A stretch of DNA of 40,219 nt from positions 10,010-50,228 of the forward strand of contig QZLH01000720.1 in assembly GCA_003833135.1 (NCBI GenBank). The letters are read 5' to 3'. The position numbers and the translations under genes were made by a program. This DNA comes from Oehlia diaphana (Eukaryota; Glomeromycota; Glomeromycetes; Glomerales; Glomeraceae). Shown piece by piece: positions 1-8,520 of the stretch; positions within the stretch are counted from its first letter, which is position 1; the number at the start of each line of letters is the position of its first letter. Under the pieces are notes generated by a model. It was not told the origin of the DNA. It did not search any database and saw nothing but the letters and a program-made list of their open reading frames with translations.

Positions 1-332
1 AAAATGCGACCAAGAATATACAAAAATCTAAGGGTCTTAAGAAATCTCTCGTAAACAAAGAACTAACGATTGATATTTATGAGCGTTGTATTCTAGAAGG
101 TGTAGAAGATAAATCACGAACTGCGTATTTTCTACGATGTGAGCGATTTGTACCTTATATAATTCGGCAAACAAAAAGAAGTATACACCCACTTGACTCC
201 AAGCGTTGGATATTAAATGACCGGATTACGACATGGGCATTTGGAGATTGTCGTATCCCATTGTATCTACAAGCCTTGGAGAGATATGGAGACGATATAC
301 CTCAGGAGATATTAGCAAGTTTAGGTTTATAA
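1..332 (+). CDS. 3' end of an unidentified protein gene, cut by the window edge
   Basis: One frame is open from the left edge (first whole codon at position 3) to TAA at 330-332, giving 109 residues with no start inside the window that must be used. The product is basic and rich in Arg, Trp and Tyr (for example YFLRCERFVPYIIRQTKRS), ends in EILASLGL, and has no membrane segment. I do not recognise the family. It is followed on the same strand by another small gene at 450, 117 bp away, and lies in a region of small intron-poor genes with retropepsin fragments, so it may be part of another mobile element reaching in from the left. It could also be the last exon of a host gene. Confidence 0.55.
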   Translation, partial: NATKNIQKSKGLKKSLVNKELTIDIYERCILEGVEDKSRTAYFLRCERFVPYIIRQTKRSIHPLDSKRWILNDRITTWAFGDCRIPLYLQALERYGDDIPQEILASLGL

Positions 333-420
333 AGCATATAAGGTAAATATCTCAACGTACAGTCATATTTATTATATTAGTTAAGGGTAATTATTTTTTC
401 GAAAATAAAATTTCACGTAA

Positions 421-432
421 CTTGTATACAAG
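421..432. repeat. 12-bp perfect palindrome upstream of the gene at 450
   Basis: CTTGTATACAAG is its own reverse complement and sits 17 bp before the ATG at 450. It could be a dimeric protein-binding site or chance; a 12-bp palindrome is expected now and then in AT-rich DNA. Confidence 0.35.
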
Positions 433-449
433 AAAACAGTTTAATTGCT

Positions 450-836
450 ATGGAAGATAACGGTTCAGTTTCGGAAAGTACTATCACGTGGAAAGATGTA
501 GAAAAAGCGCAGATCAAAATAATGGAAGAAGGATTCCGTTTACGATACAGGAAGGACAGTAAGTTTATAAGAGAATATGCTGGTTACGTGAGCAGACTAC
601 GACAAGAAGAGGATCCTGATGAATACGTAAGAAATATTGCTGTAATGCTATTTCCGGATGAAGAGGCGTATAACATAAAAATAGCGAGATACAGAAAATG
701 GTATGCGAATAAGAAAAATCTTCTCAAAAGTGTAGAGCACCTATACAAATTATATTACGAGTTATCCAAAGAGGAACGACCTATGGTCACTAATGAGATA
801 GAAAACGCAATAGAGGAGGCGATCAGTTTTAATTAA
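450..836 (+). CDS. hypothetical 128-aa charged helical protein
   Basis: ATG start and TAA stop, intronless, 128 residues. The product is highly charged (about a third K, R, D and E) and predicted by eye to be mostly helical, with aromatic-rich stretches such as RKWYANKKN and LYKLYYEL. There is no signal peptide, membrane segment, Cys/His cluster or catalytic motif I can name. It shares direction with the partial gene upstream and is followed by convergent retropepsin-like genes on the minus strand. The composition would fit a small DNA- or RNA-binding or structural protein, but that is inference only. Confidence 0.5.
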   Translation: MEDNGSVSESTITWKDVEKAQIKIMEEGFRLRYRKDSKFIREYAGYVSRLRQEEDPDEYVRNIAVMLFPDEEAYNIKIARYRKWYANKKNLLKSVEHLYKLYYELSKEERPMVTNEIENAIEEAISFN

Positions 837-962
837 AAAATGAGAAGCTACTATTTCTTAAGCCTTGTCCACGAAATAAATGGACATATGAAACTTTTTT
901 TTTTACTTTGTACCCATAAAACCAAATGTTTTATAATTCGAGAGGTTATAGGAGATCTGCTC

Positions 963-1496
963 CTATGGATATATTATAGAGCTCACTTCGTGGGCCTGTT
1001 TCTCAAAATCCGAGTCACTTCGTGAGTTTTGCTTAGATAAAAACTCCCCAGTATTCGGATCCTTAAATAAGAGTGGAATAGATTTAGCGCAGATTTTTAT
1101 TCTTCTTTTCCTTAAGTCAATAGTTGTTTCTCGAAAGTCCATCCAGGGCAAACCGAATACAAGATCAGCCTTAGCTTCATCAACTACCGTAAAATAATTA
1201 AAAGGTCTGCCGAAACCGCTTAACAATCTATCTTCTCCCTTATATCGAAAAGATAAGTCTAGAATTGTATATCCCAACATATTTGGATCATAGAATGGGC
1301 TATCTTTGGGAGGTATGTTATACTTTATTCCAAGTTTATCAGCCACGCTTTTTCTAATAAAATTCGCAGTTGATGTTGTATCGATTAATGCCTTAGCAAT
1401 ATAGTGGGTATGCCCCTTTTTCATTGCCCTGCAGCGCATTTCATAATGATCTATATCATCTGAAAAAGGCCAAATTATGCATTCTACATAAGCCAT
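963..1496 (-). CDS. diverged retropepsin-like aspartic protease domain protein (177 aa)
   Basis: The ATG is the reverse complement of 1494-1496. Residues about 36-47 read ALIDTTSTANFI, the place of the retropepsin ALIDTGA-type active-site loop, and LVFGLPWM near residue 112 matches the second conserved strand (ILGxPWL). The catalytic triplet is DTT rather than DTG or DSG, so activity is doubtful; the Asp itself is kept. The protein is the length of one retropepsin domain with no Gag, RT or integrase attached. A paralogue with the same start (MAY-ECxIWPFSDDIDH) lies at 1851-2252. The 3' end of the ORF contains two copies of CACGAAGTGA, part of the palindrome family described below. It could be a domesticated protease-fold scaffold. 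Confidence 0.65.
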   Translation of the reverse strand: MAYVECIIWPFSDDIDHYEMRCRAMKKGHTHYIAKALIDTTSTANFIRKSVADKLGIKYNIPPKDSPFYDPNMLGYTILDLSFRYKGEDRLLSGFGRPFNYFTVVDEAKADLVFGLPWMDFRETTIDLRKRRIKICAKSIPLLFKDPNTGEFLSKQNSRSDSDFEKQAHEVSSIIYP

Positions 1497-1578
1497 TTTG
1501 CTATTTCACAGTCTTCACCTAAGTGATGTACTATAAATACGTTTATTTTTTCCAATAAATATTTTTATTCATTAGGTA

Positions 1579-1775
1579 TAGGCAGAGCCTACGAAGTAGT
1601 AAAGGTATTCATATTTTTTTTATTCGATATGCAAATAAACCGGATTGATAGGCACACTAATAGAGGGAAAAAATAAACCGGAATGGTAATTCCTTCACCT
1701 CTTCAAGGGTGTATAGCGGAGCTACGAAGTAGAGCCAGGAATATGTAGGCACATCACTCGTTGACGTAACTTACC
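1579..1775 (+). pseudogene. relic of the plus-strand retropepsin-like gene, broken by an insertion
   Basis: At 1662-1675 (AGAGGGAAAAAATA) and again at 1741-1773 (with ATCACTCGTTGACGTAACTT inside) the sequence resembles the active-site-coding part of the gene at 2360-2935 (AGAGGGAAAATACGTAGTCG, then GCACTCGTTGATACAACTT). About 65 bp separate the two halves here but none do in the intact gene, and the extra DNA contains the palindromes TAGCGGAGCTA and CTACGAAGTAG. The upstream stretch with TATAAATA and a CTACGAAGTAG motif is also duplicated (about 1525-1599 versus 2265-2348). No open frame survives. Confidence 0.5.
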
Positions 1776-1850
1776 ATTTTTATTTTCAGTTACTATCTAC
1801 TTCACAAGAATATGAATTCTCAATGAATGGCACAAATCTACCATAGATCC

Positions 1851-2252
1851 TTATTCCTTCTTTCCGTATATCAATCCTTGCTTTACGCATAGCCATTTTA
1901 ATCCGAACACAAGATCAGCTTTGGGTTCTTCAACCACAACAAAATCGTTTAAGGGATCATCATAATCAGTTGACACTAAACCATCTTCCCCTGTGTATTT
2001 TAAAGATAAATCTAGACAGTCTATATATCCTAATGCATTCGGTACTCTCTTCAAGACATTTTTGGGAGGTTTGCCATACTTCAATCCAAGTTTATCAGCC
2101 ACGTTTTTTCTAATAAAATTATCGCAAACTGAAGTATCGATTAATGCCTTAGCGGTATAGTGGGTATGACCCTCTTTCATTGCTTTGCAACGCCTTTCAA
2201 GATGATCTATATCGTCTGAAAAAGGCCAAATTTTACATTCTATATATGCCAT
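1851..2252 (-). CDS. retropepsin-like protein, paralogue of the 963-1496 gene, shortened
   Basis: ATG at 2252 (minus), 133 residues. It begins MAYIECKIWPFSDDIDHLE, nearly as in the neighbour at 963-1496, then has ALIDTSVCDNFIRKNVADKL at the active-site position and LVFGLKWL at the second strand. The catalytic triplet is DTS, so the Gly of DTG is again lost. After the LVFGLKWL strand it ends about 40 residues earlier than its paralogue, so it is probably truncated. The start is 107 bp from the ATG of the divergent gene at 2360, so the two may share a promoter region. Confidence 0.6.
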   Translation of the reverse strand: MAYIECKIWPFSDDIDHLERRCKAMKEGHTHYTAKALIDTSVCDNFIRKNVADKLGLKYGKPPKNVLKRVPNALGYIDCLDLSLKYTGEDGLVSTDYDDPLNDFVVVEEPKADLVFGLKWLCVKQGLIYGKKE

Positions 2253-2359
2253 ATTGAGTGGTGTACTATAAATATGCTTATTTTTTCTTCTTTGCTAACG
2301 AAATAATTTTTTTATTTAAATTAAGTATACCCAAAGGCTACGAAGTAGATAAGATTGCA

Positions 2360-2935
2360 ATGGTCTTCATAAAAACAGTAGTAGAGGGAAAATACGTAGT
2401 CGCAGCACTCGTTGATACAACTTCTCGATTTAGCACTATAAGCGAGGAATTTTTCGATAAACTGCAAAGAAAACATACCCAGAGGGCACGAAATAGAGTA
2501 ACACATGTATCTAAGTTAGTTAAAAGACATAACAAGGATGCGGTTGGGGAAATAAGTGATTTGCACCTCCGATTTATTAATAAAGGAAATTATGAAGAGG
2601 ATATTAATTTTATTATCGTCAAATCAAGCAAATACCCATTGGTATTAGGGCAAACATGGTTGCAAGAGCATGAAGTAGAAATCTCCATAAAATGGGACAA
2701 AATTTCAATGGAGGGAATTCACATTTCATTTATATACGAAGAGGCACTTCATAGAAGAAAGATATATAAAGAAGATAATACGGAAGATCCATATATGCTT
2801 GGGATATATGAAAAGGGGACATTATCAGTCGGAGACTGCCCTAAGGCACAATCTTCAGAATTTTCCGAATCTTCCGAATCTTCTGGAGACGAATTTCCTA
2901 TTTCAATGAAAAATGAAAAAATAACGAAAAAATAA
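2360..2935 (+). CDS. retropepsin-like protein with Ser/Glu-rich tail (191 aa)
   Basis: The frame is open from further upstream, but ATG 2360 is the first ATG giving the retropepsin start (MVFIKTVVEGKYVVAALVDT) and lies about 85 bp after a TATAAATA at 2268. Active-site region: ALVDTTSRFSTIS, again DTT. Second strand: LVLGQTWLQEHEVEI. The C-terminus is acidic and Ser-rich (SSEFSESSESSGDE) and likely disordered. It belongs to the same broad family as the two minus-strand neighbours but is more diverged. A palindrome CTACGAAGTAG at 2338-2348 lies in the presumed leader. No RT or integrase follows. Confidence 0.6.
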   Translation: MVFIKTVVEGKYVVAALVDTTSRFSTISEEFFDKLQRKHTQRARNRVTHVSKLVKRHNKDAVGEISDLHLRFINKGNYEEDINFIIVKSSKYPLVLGQTWLQEHEVEISIKWDKISMEGIHISFIYEEALHRRKIYKEDNTEDPYMLGIYEKGTLSVGDCPKAQSSEFSESSESSGDEFPISMKNEKITKK

Positions 2936-3241
2936 GGTAAGGACACGTGATGCTCTACACATTTGTTCAGAGTGTCATATGACAAATGTATTTCGTTAAT
3001 AAATTGGGCATAGCCCACTCCGATCCGGAGAGACGATCAAGAGCTCGGAGGATGTTCAATGATCCAAATGCATGTGCGACAAAATAAATGCGTCATACGA
3101 CAGGGTCTGTGTAATGGCTGAATTTTTCACATATACCTTCAATCCCCCACTTTTGCGCAAATAAAAAATTTTTTCACACTTGACCTCGTATACAGCTGTT
3201 TCCACCAATAAAATTTCACAAAAGTTAGTATAAAAGCCGTT
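2936..3241. other. intergenic region with adjacent short hairpins, upstream of the CRN gene
   Basis: Two perfect 3-nt-loop palindromes abut: 3005-3017 (TGGGC, loop ATA, GCCCA) and 3018-3030 (CTCCG, loop ATC, CGGAG). A CACGTG lies at 2944-2949. CCAATA at 3204 and TATAAAAG at 3229-3236 precede the CRN ATG at 3242; the TATA is so close that transcription would probably begin at or inside the ORF if it is used, so it may be coincidental. Confidence 0.45.
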
Positions 3242-4775
3242 ATGTCTATCACGTTATTTTGTCTTGTCAAAGGAAATACCACTGCGAATGCTTTCCCTGT
3301 CCATATTGATAAGGGTCAGTTTGTTGGAGACCTCAAGAAGGTTATTAAGGCGGAAAAACATAAAACTTTTCATGGTGTGGAGGCTGACGAACTCAGGCTA
3401 TGGAAGGTAGAAATTGGTGGCGATCACCTTGACGATCCATTGAAGAATCTCACACTCAATGACAATAACGAGTTGTCCGCAATAAACGAAATTGGAGACT
3501 ACTGGACCGAGAAGCCTCCCAAGAAGCATATTCATGTCCTAGTCGACCCACCCCAATCAACTGCCACTTCGCAACGTGAACAGGAATTACTCGAGCGTAT
3601 TGTGTTGCTAGAGAAATCGCTCAGCAAGTCTGTCTATGGTACGTATTTCTGCCAAGAAATTTCCGGGACCGCTCGGTCTCGGAAATCTTTAGGTTATGAG
3701 TCGCTTAAATCAACAGGTTATGGAAAGCATTTACTAACCCTGTTGTCGCATTACAGAGTTCGACGTCGTCGTTAGTCCGAAACGAAAGTCATATAAATGG
3801 GCGGTGAACATCGAACACGCAACTCTCGAGGACCTCAAAACTTCAATACGTGAAATGTACCAACCACCGGCACTTGAAAATGATGGAGCAGTACTCAACT
3901 TCATGAACGACGGGGGGAGATATTCACCTAGGAACGACGTCTCATTCCGAGATATGTTACAGTCGTTCGTGTCAAAAAATAACCTTAAGTTTACAGTGGT
4001 CATAGAGACTCCCTCGAAAGCCTTCTCGGATTGGACTTTCCCAAAGGTGTGTCAGCTTTACGGACTTGGTGAATCAGATGATCCTTCATTATCTGTGTTC
4101 CCGCCTTTTACTTGCGAGTATAAAGAACTTAATGATGATTCGTCCCAGGAAATACTCAGGAATCTTATAACCGAACTGAAGGCGCGTCTCGAGACTATCC
4201 CAATCAATGGGAATGAAGCATCAAAATCGCAATACGTGTGTTCTTACCTTGTTGCAGGTGCATATCTGTACAAAGGCAAGTTCGAGCTTCGACCGGAAAA
4301 AAATATCACAGGACCCAATGGACATGGACCAGTCGATTTTGCAATAGACCTGCTTCAAACCGCAAAAACGGTTGGTGTGACAGAAGTAAAGGACGAAGAT
4401 ATTTTCAAGGGCATTGCTCAGAATGCTGTTCAACTCGAATCCGCTTTATCAAACCGCAAACGAAAGGCAAATGAGATGGAAGAAGATAATGTCTTTACGG
4501 GTAAGACCTTCGGAATCGTCACAGATGCGGAAAAATGGTATTTTATGGAGTGCTCACTCGACGATCAGGACAGGATAAGATTCAAACTATCGAAGCCGGT
4601 AACTGTTGTATATGATAGTAAGAATATGGGGGGTAACGTTGAAAGAGTCCTCGGACATATTACATGGCTGTTGGGGGAGGTGCAGAAACCGGATTCAGAT
4701 TCTCGAAGTGAAGAGAGGGAAATAAAAAAGCGTAAGTCATTGAGCAATCTTACAGATAGTGTAGTTAAGTCTTAG
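3242..4775 (+). CDS. Crinkler (CRN) family protein with PD-(D/E)XK nuclease-like C-terminus, two exons
   Basis: Exons 3242-3638 and 3757-4775; the 118-bp intron has GTACGT donor, TACTAAC branch site at 3732 and TTACAG acceptor; predicted 471 aa. The N-terminus (ITLFCLVKG, then LRLWKVEI and HVLVDPP near residue 100) is the ubiquitin-like CRN header ending in its HVLV motif. After a middle domain (EFDVVVSPKRK onward) the C-terminus has GPVDFAI near residue 323 and VTEVK near 340, the spacing of a PD-(D/E)XK core, then QNAVQLESAL. Basic clusters NRKRKANE and IKKRKS are likely nuclear localisation signals. CRN proteins with such nuclease ends are known from oomycetes, chytrids and Rhizophagus and are thought to act in a nucleus, sometimes the host's. 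No classical signal peptide is visible, and there is no NTPase domain. Confidence 0.85.
3639..3756 (+). other. CRN intron carrying a GC-rich hairpin
   Basis: Between donor and branch site, positions 3660-3685 form an almost perfect stem (TTTCCGGGACCG pairing with CGGTCTCGGAAA, one G-T wobble). It is the most GC-rich spot in an AT-rich neighbourhood and resembles an inserted mini-palindrome. Confidence 0.75.
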
Positions 4776-4937
4776 CATAGAAATTCGTCATGCGTATCCT
4801 TTGTATTTATTTTTGCATGTATTACGGTCAACGTCCCGATATGTATTTATTTTTTTACCTGTATTAATAAAGTAAGTCTTTACATTCGCAATATAATATT
4901 AGATAATTCTATCGTGAATAAAAAAGTACTACTAATT

Positions 4938-5051
4938 ATGTCATCAGAGCTTGAATTATTGAGACAGCGCATCACTGATCTTGAGGCAGAGAATGGTCAG
5001 AATATGGAGCTAAGGGTCGAACTTAGGGACAGAATCGAGAAGTTGGAGTAG
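4938..5051 (+). CDS. 37-aa coiled-coil mini-ORF
   Basis: ATG at 4938, TAG at 5049-5051. The product begins MSSELELLRQRITDLEAENG and continues with heptad-like Leu/Glu pattern to the stop. This resembles the start of the repetitive LEAENAELK-type coiled-coil proteins that are very common in Rhizophagus, but here a stop comes after 37 residues. It is probably a truncated copy; translation is uncertain. It follows the CRN gene by 162 bp, with AATAAA at 4866 between them. Confidence 0.4.
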   Translation: MSSELELLRQRITDLEAENGQNMELRVELRDRIEKLE

Positions 5052-5181
5052 AGGGCAGAGACCCGAATTTTAAACTCGCATTTTTTATCACGATAACGGA
5101 AAAAATTGAGATTTTATTCCAAATAGCCAAAATGATTGAATGATCAGCAATTTACCAGTTACCATAAAATCTGCAATAATG

Positions 5182-5200
5182 ATTGGCTAATTGTCACGTG
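5182..5200 (+). promoter_or_regulatory. inverted CCAAT and CACGTG motif upstream of the 5268 gene
   Basis: ATTGG (5182-5186) and CACGTG (5195-5200) lie 9 bp apart, about 70-85 bp before the ATG. Both are well-known fungal promoter motifs (CCAAT-binding complex, bHLH factors); function here is inferred. Confidence 0.4.
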
Positions 5201-5267
5201 TTGGAATAAAGTTAAAATTCATAAAAATTCTCTTTTATTCATTTATAAATTTTTCTTCATATTTTAA

Positions 5268-6407
5268 ATGTCTTACCTAGTTGCGAGGTTTTTTCGTCCT
5301 GCGTTACGTACTCTCCAACCAAAAACCTTTTCCTTAACCTTGCAAAAAAGATCCAGACAGGCCAAGCCTATATACGATCTTCCTACTGATGGAAGATTCT
5401 TACCTAAATTCGCGTCTTCGTTCGTAAAAACACATCTTGATGCACTGCGAGTGAAATATGAACCAGCTGACAAGTACGATGTTATACCTAAAGTTCAAGG
5501 TACAAATTACATTATTACATTATGTTAGCAAACCGCTTAGCGGTTCAATTAATTTAAACTTTGTCTAGTCAACACGGAAAACCAGAGAAAATATTTCCTC
5601 CCAAATATCGGGCCCGAAGTGCTTAAGGGTGATGATTTCAATGTTGAAAAACTTGGACTTGAGGATGACCGCGTCAGAACATTTATTGATAAATTACACG
5701 ATGTTGTCGATAATTCGGGTGTCGATACAGGCACAAGCGAATCTCTGACTGATACACTTGTAAACGATCTGCTACTCCATGTTGTCAATTTTGATGATTG
5801 GCCCTTTAAAGTTAGGTGGGAACCTAACTAAGAGAAAATTTTTTTTTTTTCGTTTGTGTTGCATACTTCAATCTGTTTTAATTCTAGACTTGAACCACCC
5901 CTCAACCTAATCACGTTTAATGAATCTGTAGCAGCAGAACCCGAATTTGTGATTAATAAGAAAAGAATCTCTATGATAGGTGTAGAGGTATTATGGCATT
6001 TGTTTTGTTGCTTGAGATCTTAATTACCGTATTATTCACTCAGACAACTTTTTAAACAGGATAAACACTTGAAAAATAAAAAAATCTACCCCTTGAATGG
6101 TTATGGAGAATGTCAAATAGCTGCTGAAATGCTTGCCTGTGGATATGAAAACATAATTGAGGAAAGTGTTGACCAAGAAATTTTTGCCTTCCGTGTCATT
6201 TCTACATATGTAACGTTTTACAAAGCTGTGATTCCCACAGAGTATTGGGAGGAACTTCAAATTGGACTGCCAAAGGGGCAATCAGTCACGATTAAAAGGT
6301 GGCCAAAGGAAAATGGTAAAAAGACTGGTTTAAATCTTGCTGATCCAGAGGAAAGAAGAGCGGTGATAACGGATCTTCTCAAGATTCGTCAACATCTTTT
6401 GGGATAG
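5268..6407 (+). CDS. PD-(D/E)XK nuclease-like protein, four exons, possible mitochondrial presequence (308 aa)
   Basis: Exons 5268-5499, 5569-5815, 5888-5987 and 6060-6407; introns of 69, 72 and 72 bp, all GT...AG; phases 1, 2 and 0 join to one frame of 927 nt. The first 30 residues (MSYLVARFFRPALRTLQ, then KTFSLTLQKRSRQ) are rich in Arg, hydrophobic and free of acids, as in mitochondrial presequences. EPEFVI (residues 177-182), then ISMIGVEDK (187-195), fit the acidic residue and E-x-K of a PD-(D/E)XK core, followed by GECQIAAEML like the Q-containing helix after the core. The same pattern occurs in the CRN C-terminus upstream. Intron 1 contains a perfect palindrome at 5531-5545 (AACCGC, TTA, GCGGTT). 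Substrate unknown; the fold is inferred from motifs only. Confidence 0.7.
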
Positions 6408-6676
6408 CTCATAATAGATCATAGGATTAAATGTAACAGCGGTTTATAGATTCAACACATAACTTCCGAAATCTTGGATTGGCATGAATTTTTTTCACGG
6501 GTTCATATGATTTTTATTTTTCTTTGAATTCGAGTACTTGCAATTCTTTATTTATCTGATTCTGAATCAGGACCTAAAAAGAATAAATATAGTTCCATAA
6601 ACACAGATATTTGTTAATTCCTGAAGTGTGACTGCGTTTTGGTTTTTATCTAACGGGAAGTAGATGTATATATATG
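6408..6676. other. intergenic, no gene seen
   Basis: AT-rich spacer between convergent genes (3' end of the nuclease gene, 3' end of the minus-strand membrane protein gene). No inverted repeat matching the 16.2-16.8 kb block was seen, so I could not place a left terminus of the mobile cluster here. Confidence 0.5.
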
Positions 6677-7681
6677 TTAATGTCTCCTACTCTCCTTTAA
6701 TGGAATATTGATTTGCGCATGGGATTTGCCATTTTCTGTGTCAGAAACACTATTCCCTTTATGGTATATTTTCCGTATTAGTAATACTATCTTATGTCTG
6801 CAGATCCAGAATATGAGCAGTAATAACAACGAAAAAATTATTATGGTGTTACGTTTAAGTGAAGTAGTGCATAAAAAGGATAATTCGGTAACACCACCTC
6901 CTATTGTTTCTTTATTCTGTTTCTCCGGAAAGGGGCTTTGCATTTGGTATTTTTTTATCGAAGACTGTTCGGCTATGTCACTTACATGTTGTTTGTACAC
7001 ATCACACTCAGTTTTTATGGCCTGTATCTCAAATGACTTTGATGAAAGCTCCGCCTCACATTTTTGTAACTCCAATGACTTTGACGCAAGTTTAGATTCT
7101 AAGTTATGCATTTCCGCCATTTTTTCTGATAAGACAGATTCTAATTCCTTTAGTCTTGAACTAAGCACTTCTACTTCTTTTTTACTTGAAATCAAATTCG
7201 CCTCGTGCTGTGCCGCAGTAGTTTGCACAACAATATACTGCGACTTAAGTCTTTCCAACTCTACTGTTAGGCTTTGGATGTGTTGTTTGTTAAATACTAT
7301 CTGCTGCTCACGATTCGAAACATTTTCTGCGTCGGTTAGTAGTTGTTTTACCTCTTTACTTAACTTCTTTGATGAAATGATAGATTGTTCTAATTCGTCT
7401 CTCAATTGTGCATTTTCATTAGTAATACTATAATATTGCTGTTTCAATAAACGAAAATCATCCTTAATCTTCTCGTACTTATCTACAAGAAATAGAGTAT
7501 AGTTAATAACTTTATCTAACTCCTCACCTGTACTATCACGCAACTTTTTGGGTGGAACCCTTGAAGAGGCTTTAGTCTTTCTTCGAAATGTATTGGTTGA
7601 GTATTTATTACTTGGAGAACTACCCATTTTTTTCTCTTCACCTAATGTGGACGAATTCCATAGAGCATGTACATCGGGCAT
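6677..7681 (-). CDS. long coiled-coil protein with one C-terminal membrane segment (334 aa)
   Basis: ATG at 7681 (minus), intronless. Residues about 1-50 are Ser- and Lys-rich; about 55-240 form a coiled coil (many Leu/Glu/Gln/Lys heptads, e.g. LKELESVLSEKMAEMHNLE); residues near 277-293 (NTIIIFSLLLLLIFWI) are a membrane segment followed by a basic stretch (CRHKIVLLIRK), so the long N-terminal part probably faces the cytosol or virion/particle side with a tail-like anchor. No signal peptide. The segment LDKVINYTLFLVDKYEK resembles LEKVLDYSLFLINKYAQ at the end of the short frame at 8521-8661, so the gene shares ancestry with part of the Gag-protease unit and probably belongs to the same element. 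Function unknown; a structural or membrane-tethering role is a guess. Confidence 0.65.
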   Translation of the reverse strand: MPDVHALWNSSTLGEEKKMGSSPSNKYSTNTFRRKTKASSRVPPKKLRDSTGEELDKVINYTLFLVDKYEKIKDDFRLLKQQYYSITNENAQLRDELEQSIISSKKLSKEVKQLLTDAENVSNREQQIVFNKQHIQSLTVELERLKSQYIVVQTTAAQHEANLISSKKEVEVLSSRLKELESVLSEKMAEMHNLESKLASKSLELQKCEAELSSKSFEIQAIKTECDVYKQHVSDIAEQSSIKKYQMQSPFPEKQNKETIGGGVTELSFLCTTSLKRNTIIIFSLLLLLIFWICRHKIVLLIRKIYHKGNSVSDTENGKSHAQINIPLKESRRH

Positions 7682-7938
7682 ATGTTTCTCTTGGTTATAT
7701 ATCGTAATAAAAATTTTTGTAACTATTAACGAAAAAAAATTTTTTTATCGATATTTTATCAATGGGTTTCAGTTTTTATCAATACTTAGCAGCATGTAGC
7801 GAAACTTTTCAATATTTATTGGAAAATATCAGAAAATATCGGACAAGGTAATATCAAAACTTTGCGATACGTATCAATAATTTTTAATGCTTTCTAAAAA
7901 TTTTCGGTACCTAATATATTACTTGTATTTTCTCTTTC
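7682..7938. promoter_or_regulatory. divergent intergenic region
   Basis: 257 bp between divergent genes at 7681 (minus) and 7939 (plus), AT-rich, with repeated ATATC and TATCAAT motifs. Both promoters must lie here; no clear TATA box could be chosen. Confidence 0.4.
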
Positions 7939-8457
7939 ATGCCTCGTATTAGTGGTGAGTTTTATAGAGCAGGATCAACGATATTATCACCAGAAGCGAT
8001 TCAGGAAATCAAAGACTCCAGAGGCAGGATTCCCAATGCTGCAAATGTAATGGCTTCAAAATATCATATTGCATCTCGTCGTGTCTATGACCTGTGGAAT
8101 AATTGTGCACGAATGCAGCAAATCAGTGATAATACGTATCAACAAAAAATAACTTCAACAGACGATCCCTTGATTACGCATAATGATGAAGAAAAGACAA
8201 AAAAATCTTCCGAAGAGAGGCTAAAGACAAAATCAAGAAGGAAAAAAAATGCGACATCCTCTACTTCGTCTATTGCTACTCAACCTGTCAATAGTAATAC
8301 CACTCCACAATTAGCAGTAGTCCCACAAGAGCAGTACATTCTGAAAGAACGCCCTTTAATTCGCGGGCAAAGTCCAAGCATCACACCCGATAAGATTAGG
8401 GAGGTAGAGATAGAAAAATTACACAAATATGTTTTAAGCGAAGGTTTCAGAGACTAA
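7939..8457 (+). CDS. helix-turn-helix-like DNA-binding protein (172 aa)
   Basis: ATG at 7939, intronless. Residues about 17-63 (from LSPEAIQEIKDSRGRIPNAA through VMASKYHIASRRVYDLWNNC) read like a transposase or recombinase-type HTH: helix, turn, then a recognition-helix-like segment ending in VYDLW. A Lys/Arg-rich segment (TKSRRKKN, about residues 95-105) and a Ser/Thr/Gln-rich linker follow. No catalytic residues. It sits between element genes on the other strand, so it may be a regulator or accessory DNA-binding protein of the element. HTH call from pattern only. Confidence 0.5.
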   Translation: MPRISGEFYRAGSTILSPEAIQEIKDSRGRIPNAANVMASKYHIASRRVYDLWNNCARMQQISDNTYQQKITSTDDPLITHNDEEKTKKSSEERLKTKSRRKKNATSSTSSIATQPVNSNTTPQLAVVPQEQYILKERPLIRGQSPSITPDKIREVEIEKLHKYVLSEGFRD

Positions 8458-8520
8458 ATAAAAGAGTTTTACTTTGTTGACGTTTACTTCGTACCCTTTG
8501 GGTAAAATTCCTCTTTGTTT

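Noticed and set aside
3734..4003. Minus-strand open frames inside the CRN gene and other long genes
   Set aside because: They overlap well-supported coding sequence, lack motifs and have shadow-frame composition.
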